From positions 2,046,001 to 2,110,000 of the forward strand of contig JAACJO010000005.1 in assembly GCA_013368445.1 (NCBI GenBank): 64,000 nucleotides of DNA, given 5' to 3'. The translations under genes and the position numbers were made by a program. The notes under the pieces are model-generated. The model made no database searches, had not been told where the DNA came from, and worked only from the letters and a program-made list of their open reading frames with translations. Positions 35,626 through 47,008 of the stretch are shown here, in pieces. This DNA is from Leucocoprinus leucothites. Its lineage: Eukaryota; Basidiomycota; Agaricomycetes; Agaricales; Agaricaceae. The first letter of the stretch is position 1; every line of letters starts with the position of its first letter.

Positions 35626-37358
35626 CAAGTGCGACCCCGAAGGGGTCGCCAATTTATAACGCGGTGCATGATAGCAGTCCGCGCCCGACTATCTACTACA
35701 TGGAACCGATACCGCTACCGACTACACAGGAGTAAACAACCGGGAATATATAATAGTCCTGTCCGAGACAATATGCGAAATGACAGCAGAAGGGGGCTAG
35801 GCATGTAACAGAGTACAAAGAAGTGAGACATATACCGATATCACTGCATCTGACGGCAGGCCTTGTGGTTGGTGGGAGCCCATCCGGCAACCGGTGATGG
35901 ATGGGGGACGATACATTGACACTAGGGAGCTCCCCCTAGGCCCGGGGCCGACCAGCAGAACCAGAATGACTTTGCAGCCAATCCCGATCAAACCGGTGGC
36001 GCCAGAACGCACACTTGCGGTCAGTAGCAGCATGTTCCTTGCCGCAATTGACGCACTTGATATGGGGACAGGGATCCCCAGCGGGTGTGGGCTGAATGGG
36101 GGGGTTTGCCTTCGGCGATCCCTTACAGCAGGAGGAGGTGGTGTAGTGATTCTCGGACTGATGTGGCCCACTGCATTGTGAGCACCTGAGCGCACGGTTG
36201 CGACAGGTGGTGGTAGTGTGGCCCCATTGCCAGCATTGTTGACACTGGGGGGTTCCTGGGTGAGCGCGCGCAGCCTTGATCATGGACTGCATGCCGTCGA
36301 AGTTGAGGTATTTGCCAACCAGGCGCTTAGCATTAGCGCCGGACTGAGAATCCCAAAGGTCGACCCAAATGGTGGCGGTGTCGGCTTTGGCGGAGTTGCG
36401 CATGATGCGCATGGAGGATACATTAGCGAATGTCTCCTTGAAGGGGGACAGACGCATACGGTTGGTGACGTGTTGCGGAGTGGTGCGAATGCCACTCGTG
36501 TAGTAAGGGACGTCCAGGATCTTGAGATAAGACCTGGACCTGGGGCGCTTGGTCTTCAGCTCGAACGGGGCAGTGAAGGCTGAAGAGAGGGAGGATTTGA
36601 TCACTAATGCATCGGCATCAGTGGTGACAGAGTTGGTGTACAACGAGATGGTGTCGTACGCCCGAGCGATGTTCTCGACGCGAAGTGAGCTCTTTGCGCG
36701 AGTGAGGGAATCGTTGAGAAGGCGCATGGCCTTGTGGTGGAGGTAGGTGATATCACCGGCACTGCCAGTGAAATCGAGGAAGAGTTGGCGTCGGGTGGGG
36801 CCCGACGTGGTCATGCAGGGCTTCTTCGCAGAAGGCGCATCAGCGAGGGCGGCCTGATGCATCGCAGCGACATGATCAGGCTCGAGGGTGGGATGGGACT
36901 GGGCTAGCTTGATAAGTGCTGCGGCAGACGCTGGGGTGCGGGCTACCTCAGCGAACGATTTCTTAACCGCTGGGGTTGGGATGGGCGCTCGCCGGGCTTG
37001 GCCATCAGACCTAACCTTAGGAGCGGGGGGTGCTTGAGTGGGCGCTTTGCCACTAGCGCGGGCCTTTGCAGGCGCCGGCTTGGGCGGTAGGGAGGGACGG
37101 GCCGGGGCGGGCCGACGGTCCAGGGGGGGCAGGGTGGGCACCTTGGGGGAACCCATGTCGATGTCACGTGGACCCGCTGAGTCAGCGGATCCATGGGTCG
37201 CCTCGTGGACGACGCGCGTAGCTTTAGGGGAGGCCTCGGCTGAGAACCTATGACCAAAGTCCCCCAGAAAACATCCCTCCTTGACCTCTTACCACCACCA
37301 TCTATTCGTTGGTGTGTTTTAAGACGTCTAGTTTACATCGTATTTCTGCCTATTCTAC

Positions 37359-39245
37359 ATGGGCAAGCGAAAGTCTAAGTCTAAAGGCCCCCCCCGCCAA
37401 TCTACCGAGTCCGCCAAGGCCTCCGCCGACGAGCTCAACATCGCCAAGATATCCAAGGACGAACATCTCGACCCCTACGACAACCCCCACAATGTTCGCG
37501 GGTTCTTCGGATCTCCCCAGGCTGATGTTTCGTCGCCTGGACCCTCTTCCCTGCCCACCGCTGACATTCCGTCGCAGTCGGTGGTCGCTCCCGCGGCTGA
37601 CATTCCGTCGCTGTCCCCAAAACCCTTCACCGCCGGCGGACAGACGTTCTACCCCGTGAAGGCTCTCCCCCCCCCAGCACTGCTGTCCGCTGTCTCCTCC
37701 GGGTCAACTGAGGAGTCTGTTGAGACCCGGGCTCTTGCTGGGATTCGTTTCTTCTCCCGCTTCGTCGGGAACATTCCCTCAGGCCCTCTTCCAGAGGCCA
37801 CCACCGCCGTGATCATTCCGACTCTTGTTGGACTGGTTGCGGAAATTCTAAACCGGGGCCAAGGCGACACGGCCCTCACCAGCGAGCGAATGCGAGCCCA
37901 GGGATGGGCCACATTTGCGGATTTCATTCGGGACTGTGCCACCAAAGTTGAGGAGGCCTACCCTAAACGTACGCGCGTCGCCCATGAGGCGATCCATGGA
38001 TCCGCTGACAAAGCGGAACCACGTGACATTAACATGGGCTCCCCTGAAGTGCCCAAGCGGACTTCCTCGGATCGTCGGCCCGCCCCGGCCCATCCCACCT
38101 TACCGCCCAAGCAAGCGCCAGCTAAAGCGCGCGCTAGTGGCCCCCCCCAAGCTAGAGTTAGGTCTGATGGCCAAGCTCAGCAAGCGCCCACCAAAGCGCC
38201 CCCTCCTCCCACCTCGGTCAAGAAGTCCTTCGCCGAGGCGGCCCGCCCCGCTGGGGTTGCGTCACTCATTAAGTTGGCGCAATCCCACCCCGATCTCGAC
38301 CCTGATCGCATCACCGCTATGCATCAGGCCGCCCAAGCCGCCGCCCCCGCCACCCGGAAGCCGCGCATGACAACCGCGGGCCCTACCCGCCGCCAACTTT
38401 TCCTTGACTTCGTCGGCAGTGCCGATGAGGTCACTTATCTCCATCACAAGGCCATGCGCCTTCTCAACGACTCCCTCTCCCGCGCCAAGTCGATCTTGCA
38501 TGTGGAGAACATCACCAAGGCATACAGCACGATCGCGCTGCACACCTCCTCCGTTCCCTCTGACGTCGACTGTGACGTCATTGAGTCCTCCATCCCCTCC
38601 GTCTTCACCGCCCCCTTTGCGATCAAGACGCGCCGCCCCAGGTCGAGGTCCTACCTTAAGGTCCTCGACGTCCCTTATTTCGTGAACGGTGTTCGCATCA
38701 CACCGAATCACGTGACCGACCACATGCGATTGTCCGCCTTCAAGGACATTTTCGCAGATGTTTCCTCTGTACGCATCATGCGTAACTCCACCAGAGCCGA
38801 CACCGCTACCGTCTGGTTCGACCTCTGGGACTCTCAATCAGGAGCGAGCGCCAAGAAGCTCCTGGGCAAGTACCTCCACTTCGAGGGTATTCAGTCCGTG
38901 ATCCGGGCTGCGTGTGCTCATCCAGGCAGTCCTCAGTGTCAGCGTTGCTGGCGCTGGGGTCACTCTACCTCATCGTGCCGCGCCCGTGCGTTACGATGCG
39001 CCGCCTGCGGCGGTCCTCATCGTACTGAGAACCACCGCTCCCACTCGAGCTGTTGTAAGGGGAGTCCGAAGGCCAATCCCCCTATCCTGCCCACCGCCGC
39101 CGAGGATCCCTGTCCTCACATCAAGTGCGTCAACTGCACCAAGCCGCATGCAGCTGACAATCGCAAGTGCCCATTCTGGCGACACCGGTTTGACCAGCTT
39201 TGGCTTGAAAACCATCGCCGCGATGCCGCTCGGTCGCGTCTGTAG
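37359..39245 (+). CDS. half-LINE hA ORF1 zinc-knuckle protein, 628 aa, intact
   Basis: MGKRKSKSKGPPRQSTESA start, an acidic segment (DELNIAKISKDEHLDPYDN), a Pro/Ser-rich region to about residue 120, a conserved block around MRAQGWATFADFIRDC (about 186-201), a Pro/Lys/Arg linker, the core from MTTAGPTRRQLFLDFVGS to VWFDLWDSQSGASAKK (about 340-505), and three zinc knuckles at about 527-540 (CQRCWRWGHSTSSC), 547-559 (CAACGGPHRTENH) and 590-604 (CVNCTKPHAADNRKC). Homologous to L ORF1 in the core and knuckles. It has no signal peptide or membrane segment. Inferred role: RNA-binding chaperone of the element's RNP. Confidence 0.93.
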   Translation: MGKRKSKSKGPPRQSTESAKASADELNIAKISKDEHLDPYDNPHNVRGFFGSPQADVSSPGPSSLPTADIPSQSVVAPAADIPSLSPKPFTAGGQTFYPVKALPPPALLSAVSSGSTEESVETRALAGIRFFSRFVGNIPSGPLPEATTAVIIPTLVGLVAEILNRGQGDTALTSERMRAQGWATFADFIRDCATKVEEAYPKRTRVAHEAIHGSADKAEPRDINMGSPEVPKRTSSDRRPAPAHPTLPPKQAPAKARASGPPQARVRSDGQAQQAPTKAPPPPTSVKKSFAEAARPAGVASLIKLAQSHPDLDPDRITAMHQAAQAAAPATRKPRMTTAGPTRRQLFLDFVGSADEVTYLHHKAMRLLNDSLSRAKSILHVENITKAYSTIALHTSSVPSDVDCDVIESSIPSVFTAPFAIKTRRPRSRSYLKVLDVPYFVNGVRITPNHVTDHMRLSAFKDIFADVSSVRIMRNSTRADTATVWFDLWDSQSGASAKKLLGKYLHFEGIQSVIRAACAHPGSPQCQRCWRWGHSTSSCRARALRCAACGGPHRTENHRSHSSCCKGSPKANPPILPTAAEDPCPHIKCVNCTKPHAADNRKCPFWRHRFDQLWLENHRRDAARSRL

Positions 39246-39535
39246 GGTTCTCTTCCCTGCAGGTCGCATTGTCCGCCCCCGCGCTGTGCGTGGTGGGTCA
39301 TTGAGATCCATGCCGTGCATTTTCCATCCGCCGGTAAATCAGAACAACCCGACTTGTATTGTAATATGCTTTCATTTCGAACTATGTACCACTGTGTGAA
39401 GATATCGTTTGTACTAAGCGGACTTCGGACTCGTATATGTATACCTAGCTATGTAGATGTGTAGTTGGTAGTGGTACTTCCTGCATGTTGTAGTAGTTGG
39501 GTGCGGACTGCTATCGCGCACTGCGTTATAAATTG

Positions 39536-39554
39536 GCGACCCCTCTGGGGTCGC
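39536..39554 (+). repeat. 3'-terminal hairpin of hA
   Basis: GCGACCCC-TCT-GGGGTCGC, an 8-bp perfect stem just after the TATAAATT motif and a few bases before poly(A). The same hairpin recurs in hB and hC copies. In two hC copies the stem bases are changed on both sides (TGGACC.../...GGTCCA), which keeps pairing. Confidence 0.8.
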
Positions 39555-40279
39555 ACTTGATAAAAAAAAAAATAAAAAAAAAAATAAAAAAGTCCCCCAG
39601 AAAATCTCCATATGTCTCCCAGCCAGTGGCGTTGAGAGAGTTGGAGGTGATCAGCATGCTGCTCATATTCAGCTTGCTGGCTACAGCGTATGAGGCCTTG
39701 GCTAGACAAGTAACCATAGACCGTGCATCTTGCTCCGCGATATCAGCAGAGTCTTCGATGGTATCCAACCACTTGAGGAAGGACATGAGGTCGTTGAGGG
39801 CGCACTTTGGGGTGAGCTCCTTCTTCTTCTTCTTTCCCTTGGAGGAGGTCACCGATTCGGGCACGACAGGGGGAGGGGCATCGACAGGGTAGAAGGTGGT
39901 TCCACCGGCTGTGAAGGGTTTGAGTGGCGACAGAACGTCTGCCACTGGAGGAGCAACCGACGGCGACAAAACGTCAGCGGTCGGTTGGGAGGGGCCAGGC
40001 GACGGAACGTCAGCCTGGGGGGAGCCGAAGAACCCACGCACATTGAGAGGGTTGTCGTAGGGGTCGAGGTGGTCATCTTTGGCCATCTCAGCAATGTTGA
40101 GCTCGTCGTCAGAGACGGCAGACTCGGATTCGAACACGGCAAACTGGTTGGCAGTAGCTTTAGACTTTTTTTTTTTTTTTTTTTTTAATCAATGAATTTA
40201 TATAGCGGTGCTCGATCGCAGTCTGCTTTCAACTAAATATTACAAACAGGCAGTACACTACAGCAAGCTGGGGTACACG

Positions 40280-40298
40280 AAGCGGTCGAAGACCGCTT
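40280..40298 (-). repeat. 3' UTR hairpin of L
   Basis: On the element strand AAGCGGTC-TTC-GACCGCTT, an 8-bp stem with a three-base loop. Other L copies show changes that keep pairing through G:U wobbles (for example near 9100 and 29270). It lies about 95 bp before poly(A), so it is not in the same place as the half-LINE hairpin. Confidence 0.6.
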
Positions 40299-40370
40299 AA
40301 GACAAAGACTATACACGATTAGTCCAGCAATATAGAAAAGACTCGAGAGAGACTATTGAACAAGGTGTTA

Positions 40371-43300
40371 TACACAGAGATCGGACTCAAAGGAAAAGAA
40401 GAGAGATGAAATAAAAGAGTATAGTTCACCTTCATTTGGTTCGGCGGGCACAGGAGCTTGGGGCGGCGGTGGACGCATGTCATAATTGGTAAAAGCAAAA
40501 GCGGCCGGGTTCTTTTTCAAAAACTCGACAAGGAACTCATACTGAGGAAAAGCGCATTGCACCCATTGAGTGCGGAGAGGATATAAGGGACAATAGCACA
40601 GGATATGATGTCGTGTTTCCAGGTGATATCCACAACGACAGGATTTAGGCTTGAGGGGGAAGAACCTCTCGCGATAAGCTCCAATAGGAGCATGATTGAG
40701 GATGGCACGGGACATACGCACACATAAAGATGGCAATTCATTGGCTAGGGGAAGCCAGGTGCCCCCCTTTACGTAGGTAGGGGTGAGGAACTTGCGATTC
40801 TTTTTTGAAAGAAGGAAGCCGCTGCTGCGATACTTCTTCTTCCAGAAAGTTGACTCCCAGGACTTCTGGCAGTCATTGGTGATTTTGCATCGCAGGAAAT
40901 CGAGAGTGGCGCCTACTCGAGGGGGGGCATGTATGCATGTGGAAGTAACGTCTTTGTGGACTTTAAGATGGGGCTTCCAACACCATTTGGAAGGAATGTC
41001 CCAGAAGTCGATAGATCGGGAGAGTTTAGTCGTGAGCCAGTCAGATAGGAGTCGGCAGATTTGGATAGAGTGTGATTGACTCGAGTGTATAGAGGGATCG
41101 ACTGCCAGCTTGGCTGCTGGGAGGCAGTCGGTGATGAGGATAATGTGGTCGCACTGAAGAGAAATGGCCTTGGCAATGCCAATACAAATGGAATGGAGTT
41201 CGGCGTCAGTAGACGACGCTCGACCGCTAGCCTGTTTTGCATGGGACACTTGTCGTCCGCCGTGATATAAATGTGCCGCCGAAACCGCCTGAAGGGAACC
41301 TACAAGTGGAACAGAAGCATCAGTAACAACCGAGATACAATTACGATCGGAAGAAGAAGAAGAAAAAACGGAATCGAGAGATGATACATGTTTATACATT
41401 TCGTGTTTATCCGAGCGATTGCATGGGTGAAAATGAATAGAATCAGGAAAGATGTCCATAAGACGAGATCCAGGCTTTGATTCAGGAGCAAATGGAGAAA
41501 AGGATTCGGAAAGATGAGAAAGAGAACTATCTACATCAATAAGGGGGCCTTTGACTTTAGCTTTTTTGGCCGGAGTGAGAAGGCGAAGCGATTGGGGATG
41601 AGGGGAGGAATTAAGAGAGAAACTATCCGATAAGAGAGATCGTAACGCATGATTAGAGGGTAAAGTAGAGACTCAATACAACGAACAAATAGCTAATTTA
41701 CGAAGATGGATATGGATTGGAATGAGTCCAGCAATACTTTCTGCGCCACCTGAAGGAGAAGTGTGGAAGGCGCCTGTGATCCAGAGAGCCGCGTGTCTTT
41801 GCATAGATGATAGAGACTTGAGAAGCGCCTTGTTACGAGCGCCTTCAAAGTACCAGAGTTGAAATCCATACGTAGCCATGGGGACAACGCATGACCTATA
41901 GAGTAAACGCTTTTGTAGAGGGAGGAGGCCTCGGGTGGAATTGCCTAGCATATTCATAGCTTTCACTGTGGATAATGCTTTGGTGGAGTAATACCAAACG
42001 TGTTCTTGAAATGAAAGTCGACGGTCAAAGTAGAATCCTAAGTATCCCCAGGAACGTTTGGGATGAAGTAGAGGGCCGCCAACATCGGATAGATCAAGGG
42101 GGGGATTCAAATCATTGTGACGTTGGGAGAAGTGAAAGACCTCAGATTTGTCGTGTTCAACGACCAACCCAAGATCAGTGCAAATGGAATTAATGATGGA
42201 ATAAGCTGATTTGAGGGAAGAAATAGTGTCAGTATAATTCTTCGCTTGAGATATACAAAGCCCATCATCAACAAATGATAAAAGGGAAGAAGGGATAGAC
42301 TGTAACCGAGCGCATTGGTCGAACATGAACATGAGGGGCGCTAGATAGAGTGCGGATAAAATGGGGGACAGAGCAGAACCTTGCCCAACGCCAACATCCA
42401 CGTCATGAGCATCGGATAGGAAAGTGTTCCACATGAATTGAGTGGATCAACCTATAAGATAGTGTGAAAAGAAATTGACGAGTTCTGGGGCGAACCCCTG
42501 TCGTTGTAGAATGTTAGTGAGAATTTCGTGGTTTAGGGAGGGGAAGAATTGGGCGATATCAAAAGCACAGACACTAGTAATCATACCTTTAGCCCATCCG
42601 GTCCGAATGATGTGAGTGAGGAATACACCTGCATCCTCAGTGGATCATTGGATAACTCCGCCCATTTGATTAGGGTGGAGAACACCTAGGGATACTGCTT
42701 CAAACTGCATGCGGCAAGCAATCATCTTCTCGATTAGTTTACCTAGAGTGTTTAGTAGAACAATGGGGCGAAACGCTTTAGGTGTATCATATGCCGGTTT
42801 ATTTGGCTTGGGAATGATAATAGAGACTGAGTCCTTGAAGTGACTCGGCCAGTGAGAGAGGCGTACGCACGCGTTAGCAATGAGTAAGATGTTTTTGAGG
42901 CATTCATTGTGGGCAACGATGGACTTTAGATGTTTCCAGGAGACGTGGTCCGGTCCGGGTGCTGAAGAGTTAGTGCATGAAGAGAGGGATTCAGTGAGTT
43001 CAAGGACGGAGAAACTCGTCCAGGAACGGGGAGGGACTTCATTTCATTAAGAATATTAGAGCTTACCGGAGGACCGGATGCTGAGTTGTATGATGAATGG
43101 AGTGCATTCCATAGGTCCGGAAGGTCGTTGCAAGGTCGACCTTGGTAGTGGATTCCCTCGACGGCAGGGAGTTTGCATTGTTTTACCCATTCCATGAGGT
43201 CCCAGGGTCGTTTGTTAGTCAATGCGATCTCATGTATGCGCGCATCAAAAAAAGAACGTTTGGTGGCTCTGGTAGCCGCTCTGAATGCTCGCCAGTCATT

Positions 43301-44317
43301 ACGATCCTTTGTTCTTCTGTAAGTGAGAAAAGTCTCAGAACAGAGGGGGTTCCACCATTCCTTTGACCGGTTAGTAATCCATACAGTTTTAGTGTTAGCA
43401 TTCCAAGATTCATGAAAGATTCAAGAAATGGAGTTAGAGATATCGTTCAGACAGGAAGAGGACTGAATGTCTGAACAGTCAAGGGCCGCCAGATGCTCCG
43501 AGACTTGAGAAATGAAAGCCGTCTCTTCATCGCTATCTTTCGGTAGTACTCGCTTTTTATAATTAATATAATCTGGACAGATTGGAAGATCCATAATTAA
43601 AGGTGCATGATCTGATGGGAGTCTCGAATTGACATCGATGATGTGGGAGGTGGAATAGTTAGCACAGAAGATAAGATCAATAACCAAATCGTCATGACTT
43701 TCAATGGAAGAGAAATGAGTGGGGGATAATAAGGTTGGTAGGGACCTTGTAAGGTTAAAGCTATCCGCTAACTCCGTTAGAGTTATAGCTGACATAGGGA
43801 TGTAAGTAGCTGAAGGGTCCCATTCTGGAGATCGACAATTGAAGTCCCCTCCCATATATATAACATTAGGGATGTTGATGAAGTTTGTTGAGAGGAAATT
43901 GATCGCCGACGAGGATGAGTCCGAGTATATGTTAAGTAGATGGATATAGTTACCCTGGTTGAATAGACCCAAGATTTGAATATCGCGGTGGTTGACCCAC
44001 TCCTGACGAAGAATGGGCCTCATGTGAAGTAGGCGTCTGTGGACATAAGTCAGAGTACGGGGTCGGGGATCGTTAGGCTTGGTAGGGCAAACCATACACA
44101 GCCATTCCGGGTGAATAGGGGCACCAATGACATCATCCCCTTCAGGGTTGGTCGTAGACGGTGCTTTCCGAATATGGTTCCATGGAGGTTCCTGTAGAAA
44201 GATGATTTCGAAATCCAGTTTTTTGGACTCGAGTATGGTATCAACCAGGGCATAAGAGCGTCCCACGTTTTGCGAATAAATACGAACAGAAGAGATGGGT
44301 TTGTTCTTACCAGACAT
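40371..44317 (-). pseudogene. L ORF2 (APE-RT-RNase H), few lesions
   Basis: MSGKNKPISSVRIYSQN start. Endonuclease 44317-43421: FLQEPPW, MGGDFNCRSPEWD, VIDLIF, RLPSDHAPL. A stop after NSIS is CGA to TGA (other copies keep SRIF). RT: GVGQGSALSPILSALYLAPL, FVDDGLCIS. RNase H: VVTDASVP, STDAELHSI, LITDCLPAAKLA. C-terminal CRCGYHLETRHHILCYCP zinc motif. Lesions also include a short deletion near 43.04 kb with a frame change before RT, another stop between 42434 and 42660, and a stop at about 41673. RT motifs A and B and the FVDD site are each visible. Confidence 0.9.
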
Positions 44318-44319
44318 AT

Positions 44320-47008
44320 TTAAACGGCAACTCCGCCACCGGAGCGATTGGAATTAGTGCGAACAGCACGAGCGGTGCGTGATTCGGCAGCTTTGTTAGA
44401 GTGCCAGATTCGATTGAACCTGTTCCTCCAAAATGGACATTTGGTGTCATTTGCGTGATGGTCGCCCTTACAATTCAGGCATTTGAAGTTCTCCAAGTGA
44501 GGACATGGGATGCCCTCAGGAGTGGCGTCACGGGGGGGGTTTGATTTAGGGTTGGCCTTACAACACCAGGCCATGGATCAATGGTTTTCGATGCAATGGG
44601 GACCACCGCAGATTTGACAACGTGCACCAAGGGTGCGACACGCATGAGTGGGGTGACCCCAACGCCAGCAGTTCCTGCATTGCGCAATGCCGGGGTGCAT
44701 GCTAGTAGCTTGGATGGTTCCGACGTGTTGGCCAAAGTTGATAGTACGGTTGACCAACATCTTGGCCTTAGTACCGTTTTGTGAGTCCCAGATATCGAAC
44801 CACACGACAGCCGTATCCAACTTCGGAGATGCTTTCATAACGCGAGGGCAGGCGGCGAGAATGACATTCTCAAACAAAGTAGACTGTCCGAGAGCTTGTT
44901 CAACGAATGCGGGGGAAAGGGGGTTGGAAGAATTGGCTATCCAATAGGGGACGCCGACAATTTTAAGGAATGATTTAGACTGTGGGAGGCGTGGCTCAAC
45001 AGGGATGGTGTCTCCTAGTTGCCAGGCTTTTTTAAGCCACGATTTAATGGTTTCCAGGTCAGCGGGGGATGCGACACCTGAGGTGGCAATGGAAATGCCA
45101 TTATATGATTCGCGGACTGATTCAACGCGAAGTTTGGATTGGGCGGCAATAAGGCCGCGGTTACAGAATTCAGCTGCCTTATTGAAGTCTTTGATACAGT
45201 CAGCGATGATGTTTCCTTCAAACGGAATGAGGACTTGGCGATGGGTAGGTCCATGCGTGGTCATTTTGGGTTTAGCGCGTGGAGCGCTTGTGGTCGAGGG
45301 TTCGGGCGCTTGAGGTTGGGCGCCTCCAAAGCCTGCCTTGTACATAGCAAGTACTTTGTTGTATGATAGTTCAGGGAAGGCGAGTATCATTTCTCGCATC
45401 TTAACCCCGTCAATGTTGGAAGAGGAGTTGGAAGAGGAAGTCGCCGGCTGGACACCCCGTTGGGCGGCATTAGCGAACGACACATTCTTCTTGTTGAAGT
45501 GTTCCGTAAGGGGTTTGGTGGATGCCTTACAGTCAGGAGGGGGAATGGGAGGCGGCATGTCAGAGGCGCCCTTGGGGTTAGGTTTTGATGGCTGAGCCTG
45601 GCCATCATAGGAGGGGCGCCCAACTGAACGCTCGATGTTTCCATTCCCGTTCCTTGGAGTCACGTGGTTGGAGGGTGGGGGGGGGGGCCCGGGAACACGA
45701 ATAGGACCTGGTGCCCTCAACAGGAGGGGCTTGGTCGATGTTCATGCGATTGTCGTCAATACGCGCTGTATGGTTAGTTTGCCCAACGACAATGCCAGGC
45801 GGGAATAGGGGGGTAGGGATGGAAGACAGATGAAGGTTACGTGCCTTTTTTCCCTTCCCTTTGCCTTTGGGAGGGGGGGAGGAGTCCGTCATGGGAATAT
45901 CGGGAGGTGGACTGTAGTAATGCCTTAGCGCATCTACGATAGTGAGACCGCTTTCACCATTGATGGGAAGTCGGTCCCAGCCTGTTTCAAACATAGTAGT
46001 GAGAAGACAGTATATTGGTTCCCCCATCTGGGGAACTCTAGGATCCTTTCTGCCAGGTTGTAACCCTAGCGCAGCACGGTGCCTGAAGAAATTAGTAGCG
46101 TATTTAAGCGCCTCTAGCACTTTGAAAGTATCTTCACCGACAACAACGGTCTCTTCGGTGGCAGTGTTCGATGGATCCTTAAGATCCGGTAGTTGTGGCT
46201 GTGCAGGCCTAGGCTCCTGAGGCTGTGCATTGATGTCACTGGTGACATCATGTGTGATGTCAGGTGTGACGTCATTAGTATTGGATGAGCCGGCAAAGAA
46301 AGTAGCTGGAGTGCCGGTTGGCACAGCATTTGCTGACTCAGCGGATCCGTGGATCGCATGAGGCAGCCTTGAGGTGGGTGGGGGTCCAAAGAACCGAATG
46401 GCAGGTTCCCCGTTTGTGATAATCCCATCCTCTTGGTCGCTCCATGCATCCCCGCGAGAGTCCAAGTTCAGAGGGTCAGGTTTGAGCTCACCAGGGAATC
46501 CCTCGCCGAATGGACGGAAGGGAATGGGTGACTTGAAACTGTCATATGCGCTCATCGACGTGGTTCTTGAGACGGCTTTGGGTGTAGAATCCAATCCTCT
46601 ACGGACATCATGAGCACGGGCCCGTTTGGAACACGACGATGGAGGAGGAGGAGTTCTGAGGGAGGAGTGTGAGGCTGCACGGGATAGTGCAGCATGTACG
46701 TTTATGGGGGAGGGAGGGGTTAAAGATCCAGACGAATCAGAATCACTCTCACCGCTTTCTTCAATGTCAGATCCTGCCCTGGATGAGGTGGCCGACTTGG
46801 CGTCATCGCGAGCAAAATGTTTGGTTGATTTGATAGAAAGTGCGGGCAAAATAGAGCGGTCGCGCTTGTAAGTTGAGACACGTGTTTCAGTGTCAACAAT
46901 GTTGATAGGGTCCAAAGATGGTGGAGGTGTACCCTTGAGGTCCACCCAATGTGATGGTGCAGTCATATCGATAGAATTCGTAGTCAGTATGTATGTAGAC
47001 ACCATCAA
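44320..47008 (-). pseudogene. L ORF1 with internal deletion and one stop
   Basis: Starts at 47008 (MMVSTYILTTNSIDMTAPSHW, or at the internal MTAPSHW). Open for about 430 codons: Ser-rich acidic region (SGESDSDSSGSLTPPSP), a domain around VGEDTFKVLEALKYATNFF, and KGKGKGKKARN. Near 45.71 kb about 130 bp present in the sister copies are missing and the frame changes. 45720-44578 then holds the core (MTTHGPTHRQVLIPFEG; VVWFDIWDSQNGTKAK) and the first zinc knuckles. A TGA at 44575 (family CGA) precedes the last knuckle (CLNCKGDHHANDTKC). Confidence 0.88.

Larger units (their letters stand above)
37272..39590 (+). mobile_element. full-length, apparently intact half-LINE hA
   Basis: 2319 bp from CATCCCTCCTTGACC to a poly(A) with spaced T residues. 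TSD AGTCCCCCAGAAAA at 37258-37271 and 39591-39604 within the older hC. Content: leader, 628-codon ORF1, about 330 bp of 3' UTR with the tail motif GACTGCTATCGCGCACTGC and the hairpin at 39536-39554. CpG-rich. Nothing resembling ORF2 is present. It is among the youngest insertions here. Confidence 0.95.

Noticed and set aside
38404..38685. Arg/Pro/Ser-rich open frames in the +1 frame of ORF1 (for example MTSSAVPMRSLIS...)
   Set aside because: Low-complexity frame-shadow of ORF1. No independent start context or conservation beyond that imposed by ORF1.
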